Shown in pieces: positions 32,379 to 41,166 of a stretch of 64,000 nucleotides of DNA. The position numbers were made by a program, and so were the translations under genes. Within the stretch, counting starts at the first letter, position 1. Every line of letters starts with the position of its first letter. The notes beneath the pieces are model-generated. The model saw only the letters and a list, made by a program, of their open reading frames with translations. It was not told where the DNA came from and did no database searches. Source of the DNA: Spirosoma luteum DSM 19990 (lineage in GTDB: Bacteria; Bacteroidota; Bacteroidia; Cytophagales; Spirosomataceae); the NCBI RefSeq assembly GCF_000374065.1, contig NZ_KB893250.1:16224-80223 (forward strand), given 5' to 3'.

Positions 32379-32429
32379 GTTGCTGTCATACAGGTTGTAG
32401 ATTTAATCTACAACCTGTATGACAGCAAC
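32379..32429. promoter_or_regulatory. 51-bp perfect palindrome over a start codon
   Basis: Arms 32379-32403 and 32405-32429 are perfect reverse complements over 25 bp with one central base. The ATG of the receiver gene (32419) is inside the right arm, so an mRNA that begins upstream would bury its start codon in a very stable hairpin. As DNA it could be a large operator. Confidence 0.8.
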
Positions 32430-32832
32430 TCCATTGATCTGTATTGTTGATGACGACGTCAACTACCGTTATCTAATTCAATTGCTGATCAAGCGGTATC
32501 TCCCTGACTCTTGTACGCAATTGTTTGCTAGCGGTACTATTTTTTTAGACGAGTTATCAAAAATTGCACGGCTTCCCAGCTTAATCATACTCGATTACCA
32601 CATGCCCGGCATGGATGGCCTGGCAACCCTGATTTATTTGAAGGAGAAACCTGGCTACCAGGCGATTCCGGTTGTTATACTGTCTGCCGAGGCAAGTGGA
32701 CTGGAAATAGACAAATGCTATGCAGTTGGGGCTGAATCGTTTTTGAATAAAATGACTGATTTTAAGCTGATTGGAAACAAAATAACTGATTTGATTGCCA
32801 GTGCTGTATGCGCTAATTCAATCAAGGTTTGA
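32419..32832 (+). CDS. Single-domain response regulator (receiver only)
   Basis: A 137-residue CheY-like receiver: acidic residues Asp11-Asp12 (CIVDDD), phospho-acceptor Asp59 (LIILDYHMPGMDG), switch residues VVILSAEAS and Lys in SFLNKM. It is a paralogue of the receiver at 13501-13926. No kinase or output domain is beside it. Its last 11 bp overlap the convergent TMF gene. Translation start lies inside the 51-bp palindrome. Confidence 0.88.
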   Translation: MTATPLICIVDDDVNYRYLIQLLIKRYLPDSCTQLFASGTIFLDELSKIARLPSLIILDYHMPGMDGLATLIYLKEKPGYQAIPVVILSAEASGLEIDKCYAVGAESFLNKMTDFKLIGNKITDLIASAVCANSIKV

Positions 32833-34879
32833 CTACCTTACGAATGAGTTGTTTTAATGCATCAATCTCTTTCTGCTGCTGATTGATTTGCTGTTGTTGA
32901 ATACTGTAGAGGGTCAATTCCTCCACCTTTTCTAACAGGGTGGCATTTATTCTGACCAGATCAACCCCCTCTTTGACTACTTCATTAGCCGAGGGGACAC
33001 CTGGCAAATGACCATTCTCCTGTATGTACCTGGCAACCGTTGCCAACGGGCGTAGCTGATACGTGGGAGCAAACACGTTGTCGCTCCACTCGGTAGCATT
33101 GTTAATTCTTAACTGATACCGGGCCTTGACCACATCACCCCGTTCATTGACCGTCAGAAACTGATCGGTATGTTGGGTAGTGGGGCTATTGGTGGTGAGT
33201 TTGCTCAGCCGCAATCCGCTATCATGGTCATCAGGGCTAACCACTTCTAACCGGGTGGACGGGGCTGAGGTACCAATACCTACGTTGGCGTTGTTGCCCA
33301 GGATTAAGGCATTGCTACTGGCTACCCGACTACCTGCTCCAATAGCGGTGGCATTGTAGAGTCCATCTTCAGCCTGGCTGTCATAGCCAATCAGTACGTT
33401 TTCGCTACCATCGGAAATGGCCGTACCTGACATAGGACCGATGATAATGTTATTACTGCCCGTTGTTACAGTGGCTCCTGCCTGCCGCCCAACGAACGTG
33501 TTGTTGGTACCACTTGTATTGGCGAAGCCGGCTTTGGAGCCCACAAATACATTGCCTGATACGGTGTTGTTGAGGCCGGCCGAGTCGCCCAGGGCCACGT
33601 TGTTACCGCCGGAGGAGTTGTTGTAGAGGGCCTTGCCGCCCAGGGCCACATTGCTGTAGCCGGTGGTGTTTCTAAAGCCCGTCAGAGAGCCACTAAACAC
33701 ATTTTGGCTCCCTGTCGTATTGTCGTTACCCGCATACGTGCCACTAAACACATTGTCATTGCCGGTTGTACTGGAATAACCTGCATTGCTACCCGTAAAC
33801 ACATTCCGGCTTCCCGTAGTATTGGAATAACCCGCATCGTTACCCGTAAATACATTCTGACTTCCTGTGGTGTTGTATGAGCCCGCATACGTGCCACTAA
33901 ACACATTGAAGCCCCCCGTGGTGTTGCTGCTACCGGCATTGACCCCCAGCATAATGTTGGAGGAGCCACTGGTGTTAGCCCGACCGCTTAAGTAGCCCAC
34001 AAACAGATTAGCCGTGCCGTTATTGTTAAAGCCGGCCTGGTAGCCTACAAACGTATTCTGGGTACCCGTGTTATTAAGGGCTCCAGCTTTAGAGCCAATC
34101 ATCACATTGCCTGAGCCGAGGTTGCTGGCACCGGCACTGTCGCCAAACATCACATTGTACCAGCCACTGCTGTTGCTGAAACCGGCACGGGAGCCAAAAT
34201 AGGTATTACGGGAACCTGTTTTATTGGCTGTACCGGCACTAGACCCATGGAAGGTATTAACCGAGCCAGTTGTATTATTATTGCCAGCATACTCCCCGGT
34301 AAAGGTGTTGAAACCACCCAATGTGTTGGCAGCCCCCGCACTGTGACCAATGAAGGTGTTAAAGCCACCATTTGTATTGTCAACACCCGCACCGTGACCA
34401 ATGAAGGTATTAAACGAACCATTGTCGTTTCGGTAACCGGCAATAGCGCCAACAAAGGTGTTCTGTTGGCCAATGCTGTTACTTGCCCCGGTCGAAACAC
34501 CTAAAAAGGTGTTGGATTCGCCTGTGTTAGTACGCCCTGCACCAAAGCCAACAAAGGTGTTGTTTGAGCCGGAGCCCGTGTTGAGGCCTGCCTCGGAGCC
34601 GATCATGGTGTTCCACCAGCCACTGGTGATACCCCGGCCTGCATCCACCCCGAACAAGGAGTTGGCTTTACCCGTACTGAGAAATAAGCCGGCATAATAG
34701 CCAACCGCCGTATTACGGTCCCCCGTTAGGCTGCCATTGCCAGCCGCCCCCGGCCCTACCAGTGTATTGAACGTGCCGGGCGTGGCTGAGTTGCTGGTGT
34801 TGGCCACATAATTGCCCTGACCCAGTAGTATGTGGGAGACAAGAATACCACATATCACTAATGCTAATTCCCTTTTCAT
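32822..34879 (-). CDS. TMF/tail-fibre-type repeat surface protein
   Basis: A 685-residue exported protein: signal MKRELALVICGILVSHILLG, then about 30 short repeats of the type NTFVGxxAGxxNTTGSxN (residues about 35-520) expected to build a trimeric beta-helix. A C-terminal section has the Bacteroidota tail-fibre pattern (WSDNVFAPTYQLRPLATVAR, GHLPGVPSANEVVKEGVDL) and ends in a Gln-rich coiled coil. Likely a cell-surface adhesin or fibre. The near-identical repeats could change number by slippage. Confidence 0.85.
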   Translation of the reverse strand: MKRELALVICGILVSHILLGQGNYVANTSNSATPGTFNTLVGPGAAGNGSLTGDRNTAVGYYAGLFLSTGKANSLFGVDAGRGITSGWWNTMIGSEAGLNTGSGSNNTFVGFGAGRTNTGESNTFLGVSTGASNSIGQQNTFVGAIAGYRNDNGSFNTFIGHGAGVDNTNGGFNTFIGHSAGAANTLGGFNTFTGEYAGNNNTTGSVNTFHGSSAGTANKTGSRNTYFGSRAGFSNSSGWYNVMFGDSAGASNLGSGNVMIGSKAGALNNTGTQNTFVGYQAGFNNNGTANLFVGYLSGRANTSGSSNIMLGVNAGSSNTTGGFNVFSGTYAGSYNTTGSQNVFTGNDAGYSNTTGSRNVFTGSNAGYSSTTGNDNVFSGTYAGNDNTTGSQNVFSGSLTGFRNTTGYSNVALGGKALYNNSSGGNNVALGDSAGLNNTVSGNVFVGSKAGFANTSGTNNTFVGRQAGATVTTGSNNIIIGPMSGTAISDGSENVLIGYDSQAEDGLYNATAIGAGSRVASSNALILGNNANVGIGTSAPSTRLEVVSPDDHDSGLRLSKLTTNSPTTQHTDQFLTVNERGDVVKARYQLRINNATEWSDNVFAPTYQLRPLATVARYIQENGHLPGVPSANEVVKEGVDLVRINATLLEKVEELTLYSIQQQQINQQQKEIDALKQLIRKVVKP

Positions 34880-35110
34880 GTAAATAGATTAATTCGATGA
34901 TCAGACCTAATGTAAAACAGTTCTAATCAATGCAATCAACTATTTGTGTGAACGGCAAATAAGATTTACCCCTTGGCTGGGTAGTGATTTATCGGCCTGT
35001 TGACCGGCCCGTTTTTTGGCCGATGGCCAATAGGTGGGGAGGGGTGGTAAGTAGTTTGGTTTTGGTTACATCGTGAAAAACGGCTATTTAATTAGTAAGA
35101 AACAAGACGA

Positions 35111-35420
35111 ATGACAAGACAAGACATCTGGCAGGATGGAATCAAAACCCGGTTTAGCCCTGACAATCAACCGGCCAACCGGGGCGCAAAAGAGCCGACC
35201 CAACCGCGCCACTATTGCCCGGTTAGTATTTGCCTACTTTGCCAACTATCGGCAGGAGGGTGAGCAACTACGGCGTAAGATCCTCAATACCCGAAGGCAG
35301 GAACGGTGCCACGAAAAAAGCGGGATGGGAAAGCACCCTTCCGACATAATGAGCCGAAGGAATCGCACGGGCCACTGGTTAAACGGCCTAACAGGGTTTT
35401 GTCTCTGCTATTTTCCGGAT
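35111..35420 (+). pseudogene. Frameshifted DUF5681-like gene
   Basis: From ATG 35111 the frame reads MTRQDIWQDGIKTRFSPDNQ then PANRGAKEP, matching IWQDGINTRFTSENQPANRG of the gene at 23093. One missing base in the GGGG run near 35180 shifts the rest: the next frame continues QKSRPNRATIARLVF, matching KGKPNRATLLRVM. Homology fades after a further 60 codons (VKR-like segment near 35385). It is the relic of the same gene from another element copy. Confidence 0.6.
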
Positions 35421-35565
35421 TTCAACAACTACCCCACCCCGACCAGCGACCTACGCACAAGACAGCGTAGTATTTCGACCACTACTGTTACTACAGGAGT
35501 AAGGGGCTACACTTATCTCACTTACCTTAGTTTGTGGTTAACTTTTCATAGGACAAGTCATCTCG

Positions 35566-37299
35566 TCAGAATGACACCGTATATTGAACGGTAGCCTGTT
35601 GCTGGCTGTAGGACTGCGCTCCCCGATTGCGATTATCCGCTCCACCTATCGACAGGCGGTGTACCGGTGTTAGCTGGTAATCAAGCGTAATGGTGTTGTT
35701 TATTGTTAACCCCCGCTGCGTTTCCCCAGTAAAGGTTTCGCTGTTTTTGAGGTAACTAACCATCAGCAGTACACTTAACTTATTGGCAAAGAGTTTCTTC
35801 TGTACGCTCACGGTGGGGCCGTGAAACAGCAAACTTAACTCCGTCGACCGGCTGTGGGTGTAGTTGTAGCCCAGGTTCAGATCCAGACCGGCTTCGGTAT
35901 TTTGCAGGGTGTAGCTAACAGAGTAATTCCAGTTCTGACTGTGATTGTTGTCGACGGTAAATGGGTTAAGGTCCTGTAATTCCTGGTACGTTGCCGAACC
36001 ATTCAGGCTGTGCAGTTGATGTTGTCCGGTCCAGGACTTGAACACGCTGCCCGACAGGGTCCGGTTGTTCTGGGCCACGCGGGTAGTGTCATTGAGGGGC
36101 CGGTAACCTGCTCGCTGCGTAACGCCGTAAGTTGAAATCGACAGATCGAGCGTCAGGTTCTTGTCCGTTGCATAGGAGACGTTTACAGAGCCAATCAGCC
36201 GGTTGGTGCGGGTACGCTTCTGATTGGTCAGGTTGTCGTGCTGCCACCCCACGCTGCTCCGAAACTGGAGCCGGTTCTTAAACAGCCGAATAGTGGGAGC
36301 TACTGTAATTCGTTCTATATCGGTTTGCATGTAATACGCCCCCATGGACTGGTAGCCGGGTTCAACGCGCTGATAGCGCAAACGCAGGTCGGCCCAGTTC
36401 AGGCGGTAGTTCAATGAGGCCTGTACTGCCGTGCGGATACTGGTTGACGCGTTGACGGGGATTAATTTTTTGACCCCATTCAGGGAGTTGATAGCGTGCA
36501 GTCGACTGTCGGCAGGTGTTGCGGATAGCGGTTCAGCGCGGGTATCGCTGGTGTAGGCACTGCCAGCCGCATCCAACTCGACCATCAGTTTCCGACTGGT
36601 CCGAATCCGGCCGCTCAGTCCCAGCACTACGTTGTGGGCGGGGGCCAGGGAATTCAGCGTATCGGGCCGGATGGACCGGGCATCATCGGCTGCGTTGAGC
36701 AAAATCACGTCGAGGTAAGTCCGGTCATTACCGACACCAACCCTGGCGCAGTAGCCCATCCGCCGGAACGTGGCCACCCGCTCGGGGTCGGCTGCGGTTG
36801 CCGAAACGGCTTTGTTGAACTGCCCCGCCATCAGGCCAACCCGCAGCAGGCCCGAATTCAGTTCGGCGCCCACGCCCAGCACGGTGTGGCCCGCCAGCGT
36901 AAACGACGAAAACGTCAGATTGCGGTAGCCACCGTGTAATGTCAGCCAGTTTTTGTAGCGTGGACTAACGCCAATACTGTTGTACGACTGCCCGTAGCCG
37001 CTGGTGGGCGAACTCCACACGGCCTGAAGGGGAATAACCCAGCCAGAGCGCGTTGCCAGTATCACACTGCCCGTCAGGTACCAGGGCAAATGCTGAACAG
37101 ACGACCCTTCCTGACCCCGCATGGCGTAGCTGCTTTTTGTCAGGTTAACATCGCCGGTAATGGTTAGGGCAGGTTGGGCGGGGCGGGTGGAATCCGGTTG
37201 CGGCAGCGTTGTGGTATCAGGCCGGATCAATCCGTTACAGGCCATTGTCAGACCGCTTGATAGTAGGTTGAGGAAGAGGAACAGGAGAGACGTTTTCAC
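35566..37299 (-). CDS. Outer-membrane beta-barrel protein
   Basis: A 577-residue exported protein: signal MKTSLLFLFLNLLSSGLTMA, a short Pro/Thr-rich linker, then many alternating amphipathic strands with aromatic ends (LTLHGGYRNLTFSSFTLAG, FRSSVGWQHDNL, YSVSYTLQN, VSVQKKLF) and a terminal Phe (QYTVSF), the BAM signature. No plug domain or TonB box is seen. Its promoter contains the first copy of the 18-bp palindrome (37358-37375). Confidence 0.75.
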   Translation of the reverse strand: MKTSLLFLFLNLLSSGLTMACNGLIRPDTTTLPQPDSTRPAQPALTITGDVNLTKSSYAMRGQEGSSVQHLPWYLTGSVILATRSGWVIPLQAVWSSPTSGYGQSYNSIGVSPRYKNWLTLHGGYRNLTFSSFTLAGHTVLGVGAELNSGLLRVGLMAGQFNKAVSATAADPERVATFRRMGYCARVGVGNDRTYLDVILLNAADDARSIRPDTLNSLAPAHNVVLGLSGRIRTSRKLMVELDAAGSAYTSDTRAEPLSATPADSRLHAINSLNGVKKLIPVNASTSIRTAVQASLNYRLNWADLRLRYQRVEPGYQSMGAYYMQTDIERITVAPTIRLFKNRLQFRSSVGWQHDNLTNQKRTRTNRLIGSVNVSYATDKNLTLDLSISTYGVTQRAGYRPLNDTTRVAQNNRTLSGSVFKSWTGQHQLHSLNGSATYQELQDLNPFTVDNNHSQNWNYSVSYTLQNTEAGLDLNLGYNYTHSRSTELSLLFHGPTVSVQKKLFANKLSVLLMVSYLKNSETFTGETQRGLTINNTITLDYQLTPVHRLSIGGADNRNRGAQSYSQQQATVQYTVSF

Positions 37300-37326
37300 A
37301 GGAGTTTATGTGTCTGGATTACCAGA

Positions 37327-37375
37327 CAAAGGTGGTGTTTTCACCTCCGGCCAATCCATACAGCTTTGTTTGTAT
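37327..37375 (-). promoter_or_regulatory. Operator copy A and -7 box for the barrel gene
   Basis: Palindrome ATACAGCTTTGTTTGTAT (37358-37375, plus strand) is 23 bp from CAAAGGTG (37327-37334), which reads CACCTTTG on the gene strand and resembles the TAnnTTTG -7 box. This is the most diverged of five copies. Confidence 0.65.
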
Positions 37376-37533
37376 TTTACTCATTATCAGCACAAAAGCC
37401 ATGGCTCCTACTCTGGGTTCAGGCAGGTATAAACACAAATGCCAGCGAACAGACCGAAGTCATTCACTGGCATTTGAACAGGTTAAAAAGAGGCTAATTC
37501 GTGCCGGGTTCAAACCGGTGGTTCCGAATCTGA

Positions 37534-37977
37534 CTACAGCTTAATATTTGGCGGACTCGATGGTGCGTAAATCAGGAACTTGAGCGTGTCAGGGGTAGTG
37601 GCACCGGCCAGAAAATAGATGACTACATTCGTGAACTTGTTGCGACAGGCATAAGCCTCAACGCCCCCCGTATCGGGCGTACCTAAATAGAGATGGCTAA
37701 CGTGCGTAATTGTGCTCATACAAAGTGAACCGGGCTTCCCTGTCTCCTCCAGGTACACCGAAAATTCCTTCACTTTGTTGGTCGGAATGTCGATGATGGC
37801 CGTTACCTTGTACTTAGCTGCGCCACTGGCATCACTAATATCTGTCGAAAAAAACTGCACCCATTTTGACTTATCGCGGGAGCTGTACGATACTTCCTCA
37901 AAGGAATAGTTGGCAGGTTGTGCAAACCCGGATAAGGCAACCAAAAAAAGGGCGAGGATACTGAGTACTTTTTTCAT
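37534..37977 (-). CDS. Small secreted protein (paralogue of 40531-40992)
   Basis: A 147-residue exported protein: signal MKKVLSILALFLVALSGFAQ, then a beta-rich domain with two Cys residues (SLCMSTITH and EAYACRNKF) and the segment KFTNVVIYFLAG. The gene at 40531 encodes the same layout (signal, TNVVVYVSV, closing KL), so these are distant paralogues under the same predicted operator. Function unknown. Confidence 0.75.
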   Translation of the reverse strand: MKKVLSILALFLVALSGFAQPANYSFEEVSYSSRDKSKWVQFFSTDISDASGAAKYKVTAIIDIPTNKVKEFSVYLEETGKPGSLCMSTITHVSHLYLGTPDTGGVEAYACRNKFTNVVIYFLAGATTPDTLKFLIYAPSSPPNIKL

Positions 37978-38045
37978 GATACTGATTGGTTTGTGGCCGT
38001 TGGCCGCTGGTTAAAATGAGAAATGTTTGTCCCGTTTGGGTGATA

Positions 38046-38094
38046 CAAAGATGGCGGATGGAAGAGGGGTAAATCCATACTAACTTGTTTGTAT
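38046..38094 (-). promoter_or_regulatory. Operator copy B and -7 box
   Basis: ATACTAACTTGTTTGTAT (38077-38094) is 23 bp from CAAAGATG (38046-38053, CATCTTTG on the gene strand), facing the gene starting at 37977. Confidence 0.75.
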
Positions 38095-38128
38095 TTTTCT
38101 GATAATGAGCTAATTGTTCACAAAAAAA

Positions 38129-38150
38129 CCGCTCCTGTACATAGGAGCGG
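38129..38150 (-). terminator. Rho-independent terminator
   Basis: CCGCTCCT/AGGAGCGG stem with a T7 run on the minus strand, directly downstream of the membrane protein gene ending at 38179. Confidence 0.85.
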
Positions 38151-38178
38151 CTGTTAAATTTTTCTTAAAGAACAGTCA

Positions 38179-38724
38179 CTATTTTGCGGGCACTACCCGG
38201 TTAAAACCTCTCAGGAAGAGACCATAAATAATCAGGCCAACGGTAATCCCGAACGAAAGCCACTTTATTAATTTGACCACCTCACACAGCACTGCCACGG
38301 TCATTGACTGCGCAGGGTAGCTGGTCAGCAGCGTGACAATGGCCGCGTTCTCGAGGTAGTCGGACAACAGAACGACAAAGGGCAACAGACCAATCAATCT
38401 GTTAGACCGGTGGCGAAACAGCATCGTCAGGATTATGGCCAGCAGAAAACTGTACACAATGGGGTAAATCAGGTCAATTGTCAGTTCGGTTCGGGCATAA
38501 AAGGCACGGGCAGCGGGGCCGTAATCGGCCACCATAGCCAGCGTCCGCGCGGGGTTGAACCCAAACGTCAGGTCGATGGGATCAACGGGCTTCCCCGCTA
38601 ACTGACTGATGGTGGCTCCGGCGTTTTTGAACCAGTAGGCGGGAAAACTTACGTAAATTACCCCCAGAAACAGCAACGTTTTCCAGTTGGCCAGGCGGTT
38701 CAGAAAATTGGTAACGGGTATCAT
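38179..38724 (-). CDS. Four-helix membrane protein, unknown
   Basis: A 181-residue inner-membrane protein with four hydrophobic segments (LLFLGVIYVSFPAYWF, YPIVYSFLLAIILTMLF, LIGLLPFVVLL and LSFGITVGLIIYGLFL) and a periplasmic-side loop between the first two (residues about 35-75). I do not recognise a family. It is downstream of the flavin monooxygenase in the same direction (107 bp gap) without its own copy of the palindrome, so it may be co-transcribed. Confidence 0.7.
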   Translation of the reverse strand: MIPVTNFLNRLANWKTLLFLGVIYVSFPAYWFKNAGATISQLAGKPVDPIDLTFGFNPARTLAMVADYGPAARAFYARTELTIDLIYPIVYSFLLAIILTMLFRHRSNRLIGLLPFVVLLSDYLENAAIVTLLTSYPAQSMTVAVLCEVVKLIKWLSFGITVGLIIYGLFLRGFNRVVPAK

Positions 38725-38831
38725 AGCCAGGAAGTGGTTCGGGTGTAGGTGATAATTGGTAAACCCTGAATTGCCTTCAGAAAAGTCAGGGATGAAATCA
38801 GTTAATAAGGGGTTCTGTCTTGTTTACTACC

Positions 38832-40361
38832 TCAAACTACGGCTACTTCATTAGTCAGCATCTGCTCCATTCCGGGCTGTGATCGGGTTGCGGGCAACCG
38901 CTGCAACTCCTGCGTCAGCCCCTTATACATACCGGGGTTGAACGGAGCCATAAACTCGGTCACCGGGTTACCGGTACGGCGGGTTTTCAGGCCCATATCG
39001 CGCATCAGTTCGTCGGCGTGGTGGAACGAGAACGGGATGATGCACGTACCTGAGGAATGCCCGTGCGGCACCCGTTGCATGAGCCATTCCTGATGCCGGG
39101 CAATCTCTGCTTTCATCCCGTCGGCATCAGGCAAATTAAGCTTATTTTTAACGTACTGCGCCGAATAATGCGCGGCCAGTTCCGAGGTAAAGGGCGTAAA
39201 CAGAGAAGGGTTATACCCCACAAAGGACAAGTTAGGCACGTCGGCGGGCAACACGTTCCGGTAGAGTTGAAACCAGCCTTTGGCGTTCCGCAGTCGACGG
39301 CTGATGTCAGCGTCGAAAAACGGCACCGTTTGCCGGAATCCGGTGGCAAATACCACCACATCGGCCTCAATCTTTTTGCCGTTGGTCAGCCGAACGCCGT
39401 CGGTTTCAAACCGGCTGATTTCGCCCTTCTCCAGCTGGATATCGCCCGTAGCAGCCCGCTCGTAGAAATTATCGGAGGTCAGGCCAATGGAGCAGTTAGC
39501 GATGCTGTCGAAGGGTTTATCGGGCAGCAGTCCGCTTTTTTTGAGTTTCAACTGGGCGGCTACCAGGTTGCCGATACTTTTGACCAGAAAATTGGTGACG
39601 GGTTTGCCCATTGGCCCGTGCAGAAACTTGTGGATACCGTACAGAAACCGGTACGGAAACAGTGATTCGCCGAACCGGTGCAGCAGCAGGTATTTAAAAT
39701 TAAGACCCCAGAAGATACGCGGCATTTTCCACTTCGCTTCCCGGTAAATACACACCGGCTTTTGAGAAACCGAACTCACCTGCGACAGAATATCGTGGGC
39801 CGATTTGGCAAAGCCCACCACCGCTATTTTCTGCGTTTTGGCCGCGTCGAGGTGTTCCTGCCGGAAGGACGTGCTGTGCATCACCTGCCCGCCGAACAAC
39901 TCCCGCCCCTGAACAGACGGCATGTTGGGTTCGCTGAAAACACCATTACAAACCACCAGAAAATCGACTTCTACCTGGCCCGAAACCCCGTTTTGCGTGG
40001 TGTGCAGTATCCAGCCGCCGTGTCCGCCGTTGATAGGTTCGGCGTGCCGAATGGTGGTGCCGAACTGAATGTGGGGCAGCAGGTCGAAATGGCGGGCGTA
40101 GTTGGTGAGGTACTCCTGTACGTTCTCACCGGTGGGCCACTCGGGGTAATGTTTGGGCATCGGAAAATCCGAAAACGTGTAGGTATCGCGGGTGTTCTGG
40201 GTCGTCACATTCGGATACCGGCGGGTGCTGGTCCAGACACCACCCAGTTCGGTTTCTTTCTCGAACAGCACCACCTCGAAACTGTGTTCGCGCATGGTTT
40301 TGGCCGTTACCAGGCCACTGACTCCGGCTCCGATAATGCCGATTGTTTTTTGTGTTTTCAT
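38832..40361 (-). CDS. Flavin-containing monooxygenase (FMO-type)
   Basis: A 509-residue FAD/NADPH enzyme. GIIGAGVSGLVTAKTM (residues 8-23) is the FAD Rossmann motif; LGGVWTSTRRYPNVTT follows the FMO pattern of LGGxW and Y.N. VVGFAKSAHDI near residue 197 is the NADPH-binding loop, and VVVFATGFRQTVPF is the ATG-containing motif. Such enzymes oxygenate N or S atoms, or ketones; the substrate is unknown. Its promoter carries operator copy C, tying it to the nearby two-component system. Confidence 0.88.
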   Translation of the reverse strand: MKTQKTIGIIGAGVSGLVTAKTMREHSFEVVLFEKETELGGVWTSTRRYPNVTTQNTRDTYTFSDFPMPKHYPEWPTGENVQEYLTNYARHFDLLPHIQFGTTIRHAEPINGGHGGWILHTTQNGVSGQVEVDFLVVCNGVFSEPNMPSVQGRELFGGQVMHSTSFRQEHLDAAKTQKIAVVGFAKSAHDILSQVSSVSQKPVCIYREAKWKMPRIFWGLNFKYLLLHRFGESLFPYRFLYGIHKFLHGPMGKPVTNFLVKSIGNLVAAQLKLKKSGLLPDKPFDSIANCSIGLTSDNFYERAATGDIQLEKGEISRFETDGVRLTNGKKIEADVVVFATGFRQTVPFFDADISRRLRNAKGWFQLYRNVLPADVPNLSFVGYNPSLFTPFTSELAAHYSAQYVKNKLNLPDADGMKAEIARHQEWLMQRVPHGHSSGTCIIPFSFHHADELMRDMGLKTRRTGNPVTEFMAPFNPGMYKGLTQELQRLPATRSQPGMEQMLTNEVAVV

Positions 40362-40410
40362 GACTATAGCTGGTTAAAAAAGAGGAAGAGATTGTCCCGA
40401 TTGGGTAATA

Positions 40411-40458
40411 CAAAGGTGGCCGGTTGGGCAGGGCAAATCCATACTAACTTGTTTGTAT
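40411..40458 (-). promoter_or_regulatory. Operator copy C and -7 box for the monooxygenase
   Basis: ATACTAACTTGTTTGTAT (40441-40458), 22 bp from CAAAGGTG (40411-40418), facing the start at 40361. Confidence 0.75.
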
Positions 40459-40461
40459 TTT

Positions 40462-40525
40462 CCCCAGCCCCCTTCATACCAAAGGTTGACCTATCGGGCG
40501 GCTTTTTGTATGAACGGGGCTGGGG
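40462..40525 (-). terminator. Long hairpin terminator
   Basis: CCCCAGCCCCCTTCATAC (40462-40479) pairs with 40508-40525 with one unpaired position, directly after the small secreted protein gene (stop at 40531). Confidence 0.8.
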
Positions 40526-40530
40526 GCCGG

Positions 40531-40992
40531 TTAGAGTTTCAGCTTGGTATCCTGCGGTTTATGAGCGAATACGTACACCGCTTTGCTGTTTTCCCGTACG
40601 GACACGTAAACCACTACGTTTGTCATGGCTGACCGGTATACCATGGCATCACTGAAGTCTGCCCCCTGGCTACCATTGCAGGGAGCTGGTAAGGGTTTGC
40701 CCCCGGGGCTAACCTGATTCATCAGCCACTTTTTTCCCGTTTTGCTTTCGGTAAGCGTAACGTTGGATGCCTTACTGGTGCTGAAATTTGCCGTTAGTGA
40801 AACAGAATAGGCAGGCTCACCCTCACTATCCGAAATCCCGAGCAGAACAATGTTGGTGAACTGTATTATTGTTTGGTTTGAATTATACGGGGCACTTTCC
40901 ATATTCCAGGCACATTTTGCCGAGCTGTACTGAGCGAATGACGTGGCTGCGAAGCCGAAAACGAGGGCGAGCAATAAGCTTACTTTTTTCAT
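40531..40992 (-). CDS. Small secreted protein (paralogue of 37534-37977)
   Basis: A 153-residue exported protein: signal MKKVSLLLALVFGFAATSFA, beta-rich domain with Cys in SSAKCAWNM and LPAPCNGSQ, and MTNVVVYVSV near the C-terminus. The ATG at 40992 is chosen because it starts the signal peptide; longer reading upstream would translate the promoter. Controlled by operator copy D. Confidence 0.75.
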   Translation of the reverse strand: MKKVSLLLALVFGFAATSFAQYSSAKCAWNMESAPYNSNQTIIQFTNIVLLGISDSEGEPAYSVSLTANFSTSKASNVTLTESKTGKKWLMNQVSPGGKPLPAPCNGSQGADFSDAMVYRSAMTNVVVYVSVRENSKAVYVFAHKPQDTKLKL

Positions 40993-41052
40993 GATTTTTG
41001 TTTGGTTTGATTTGGTTAAAAAAGAGAAAGAAATTATCCCGTTTGGGTGATA

Positions 41053-41101
41053 CAAAGGTGGCGGATGAGGCAGGGGCAAATCCATACCAACTTGTTTGTA
41101 T
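41053..41101 (-). promoter_or_regulatory. Operator copy D and -7 box
   Basis: ATACCAACTTGTTTGTAT (41084-41101), 23 bp from CAAAGGTG (41053-41060). It faces the gene at 40992 but also lies 65 bp upstream of the divergent first kinase gene, so it could serve both. Confidence 0.75.
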
Positions 41102-41166
41102 TTTCACCAGAAAAGGTTTTCTTTTGAGGGAGTTTCGCATCTATCCCGGCAAATTCTTCCTTCCTC

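Larger units (their letters stand above)
26305..35420. mobile_element. Probable remnants of further tandem elements
   Basis: Starts with a duplicated element left end (26305-26460) and finishes near a frameshifted DUF5681-like gene matching the one in the intact element. Between are FG-GAP copies 2 and 3, a R-M fragment, an ACCGTT hairpin unit with flank shared with 22.68 kb, and a 12-nt att-like TATAATCCAATC at 29232-29243 (also at 26302-26313). The boundaries are inferred, not seen as clean repeats. Confidence 0.4.

Noticed and set aside
32900..34850. CRISPR-like periodic DNA
   Set aside because: The periodic repeats are within a single open frame encoding NTxxGxxAG repeats; there are no uniform unrelated spacers and no cas genes.
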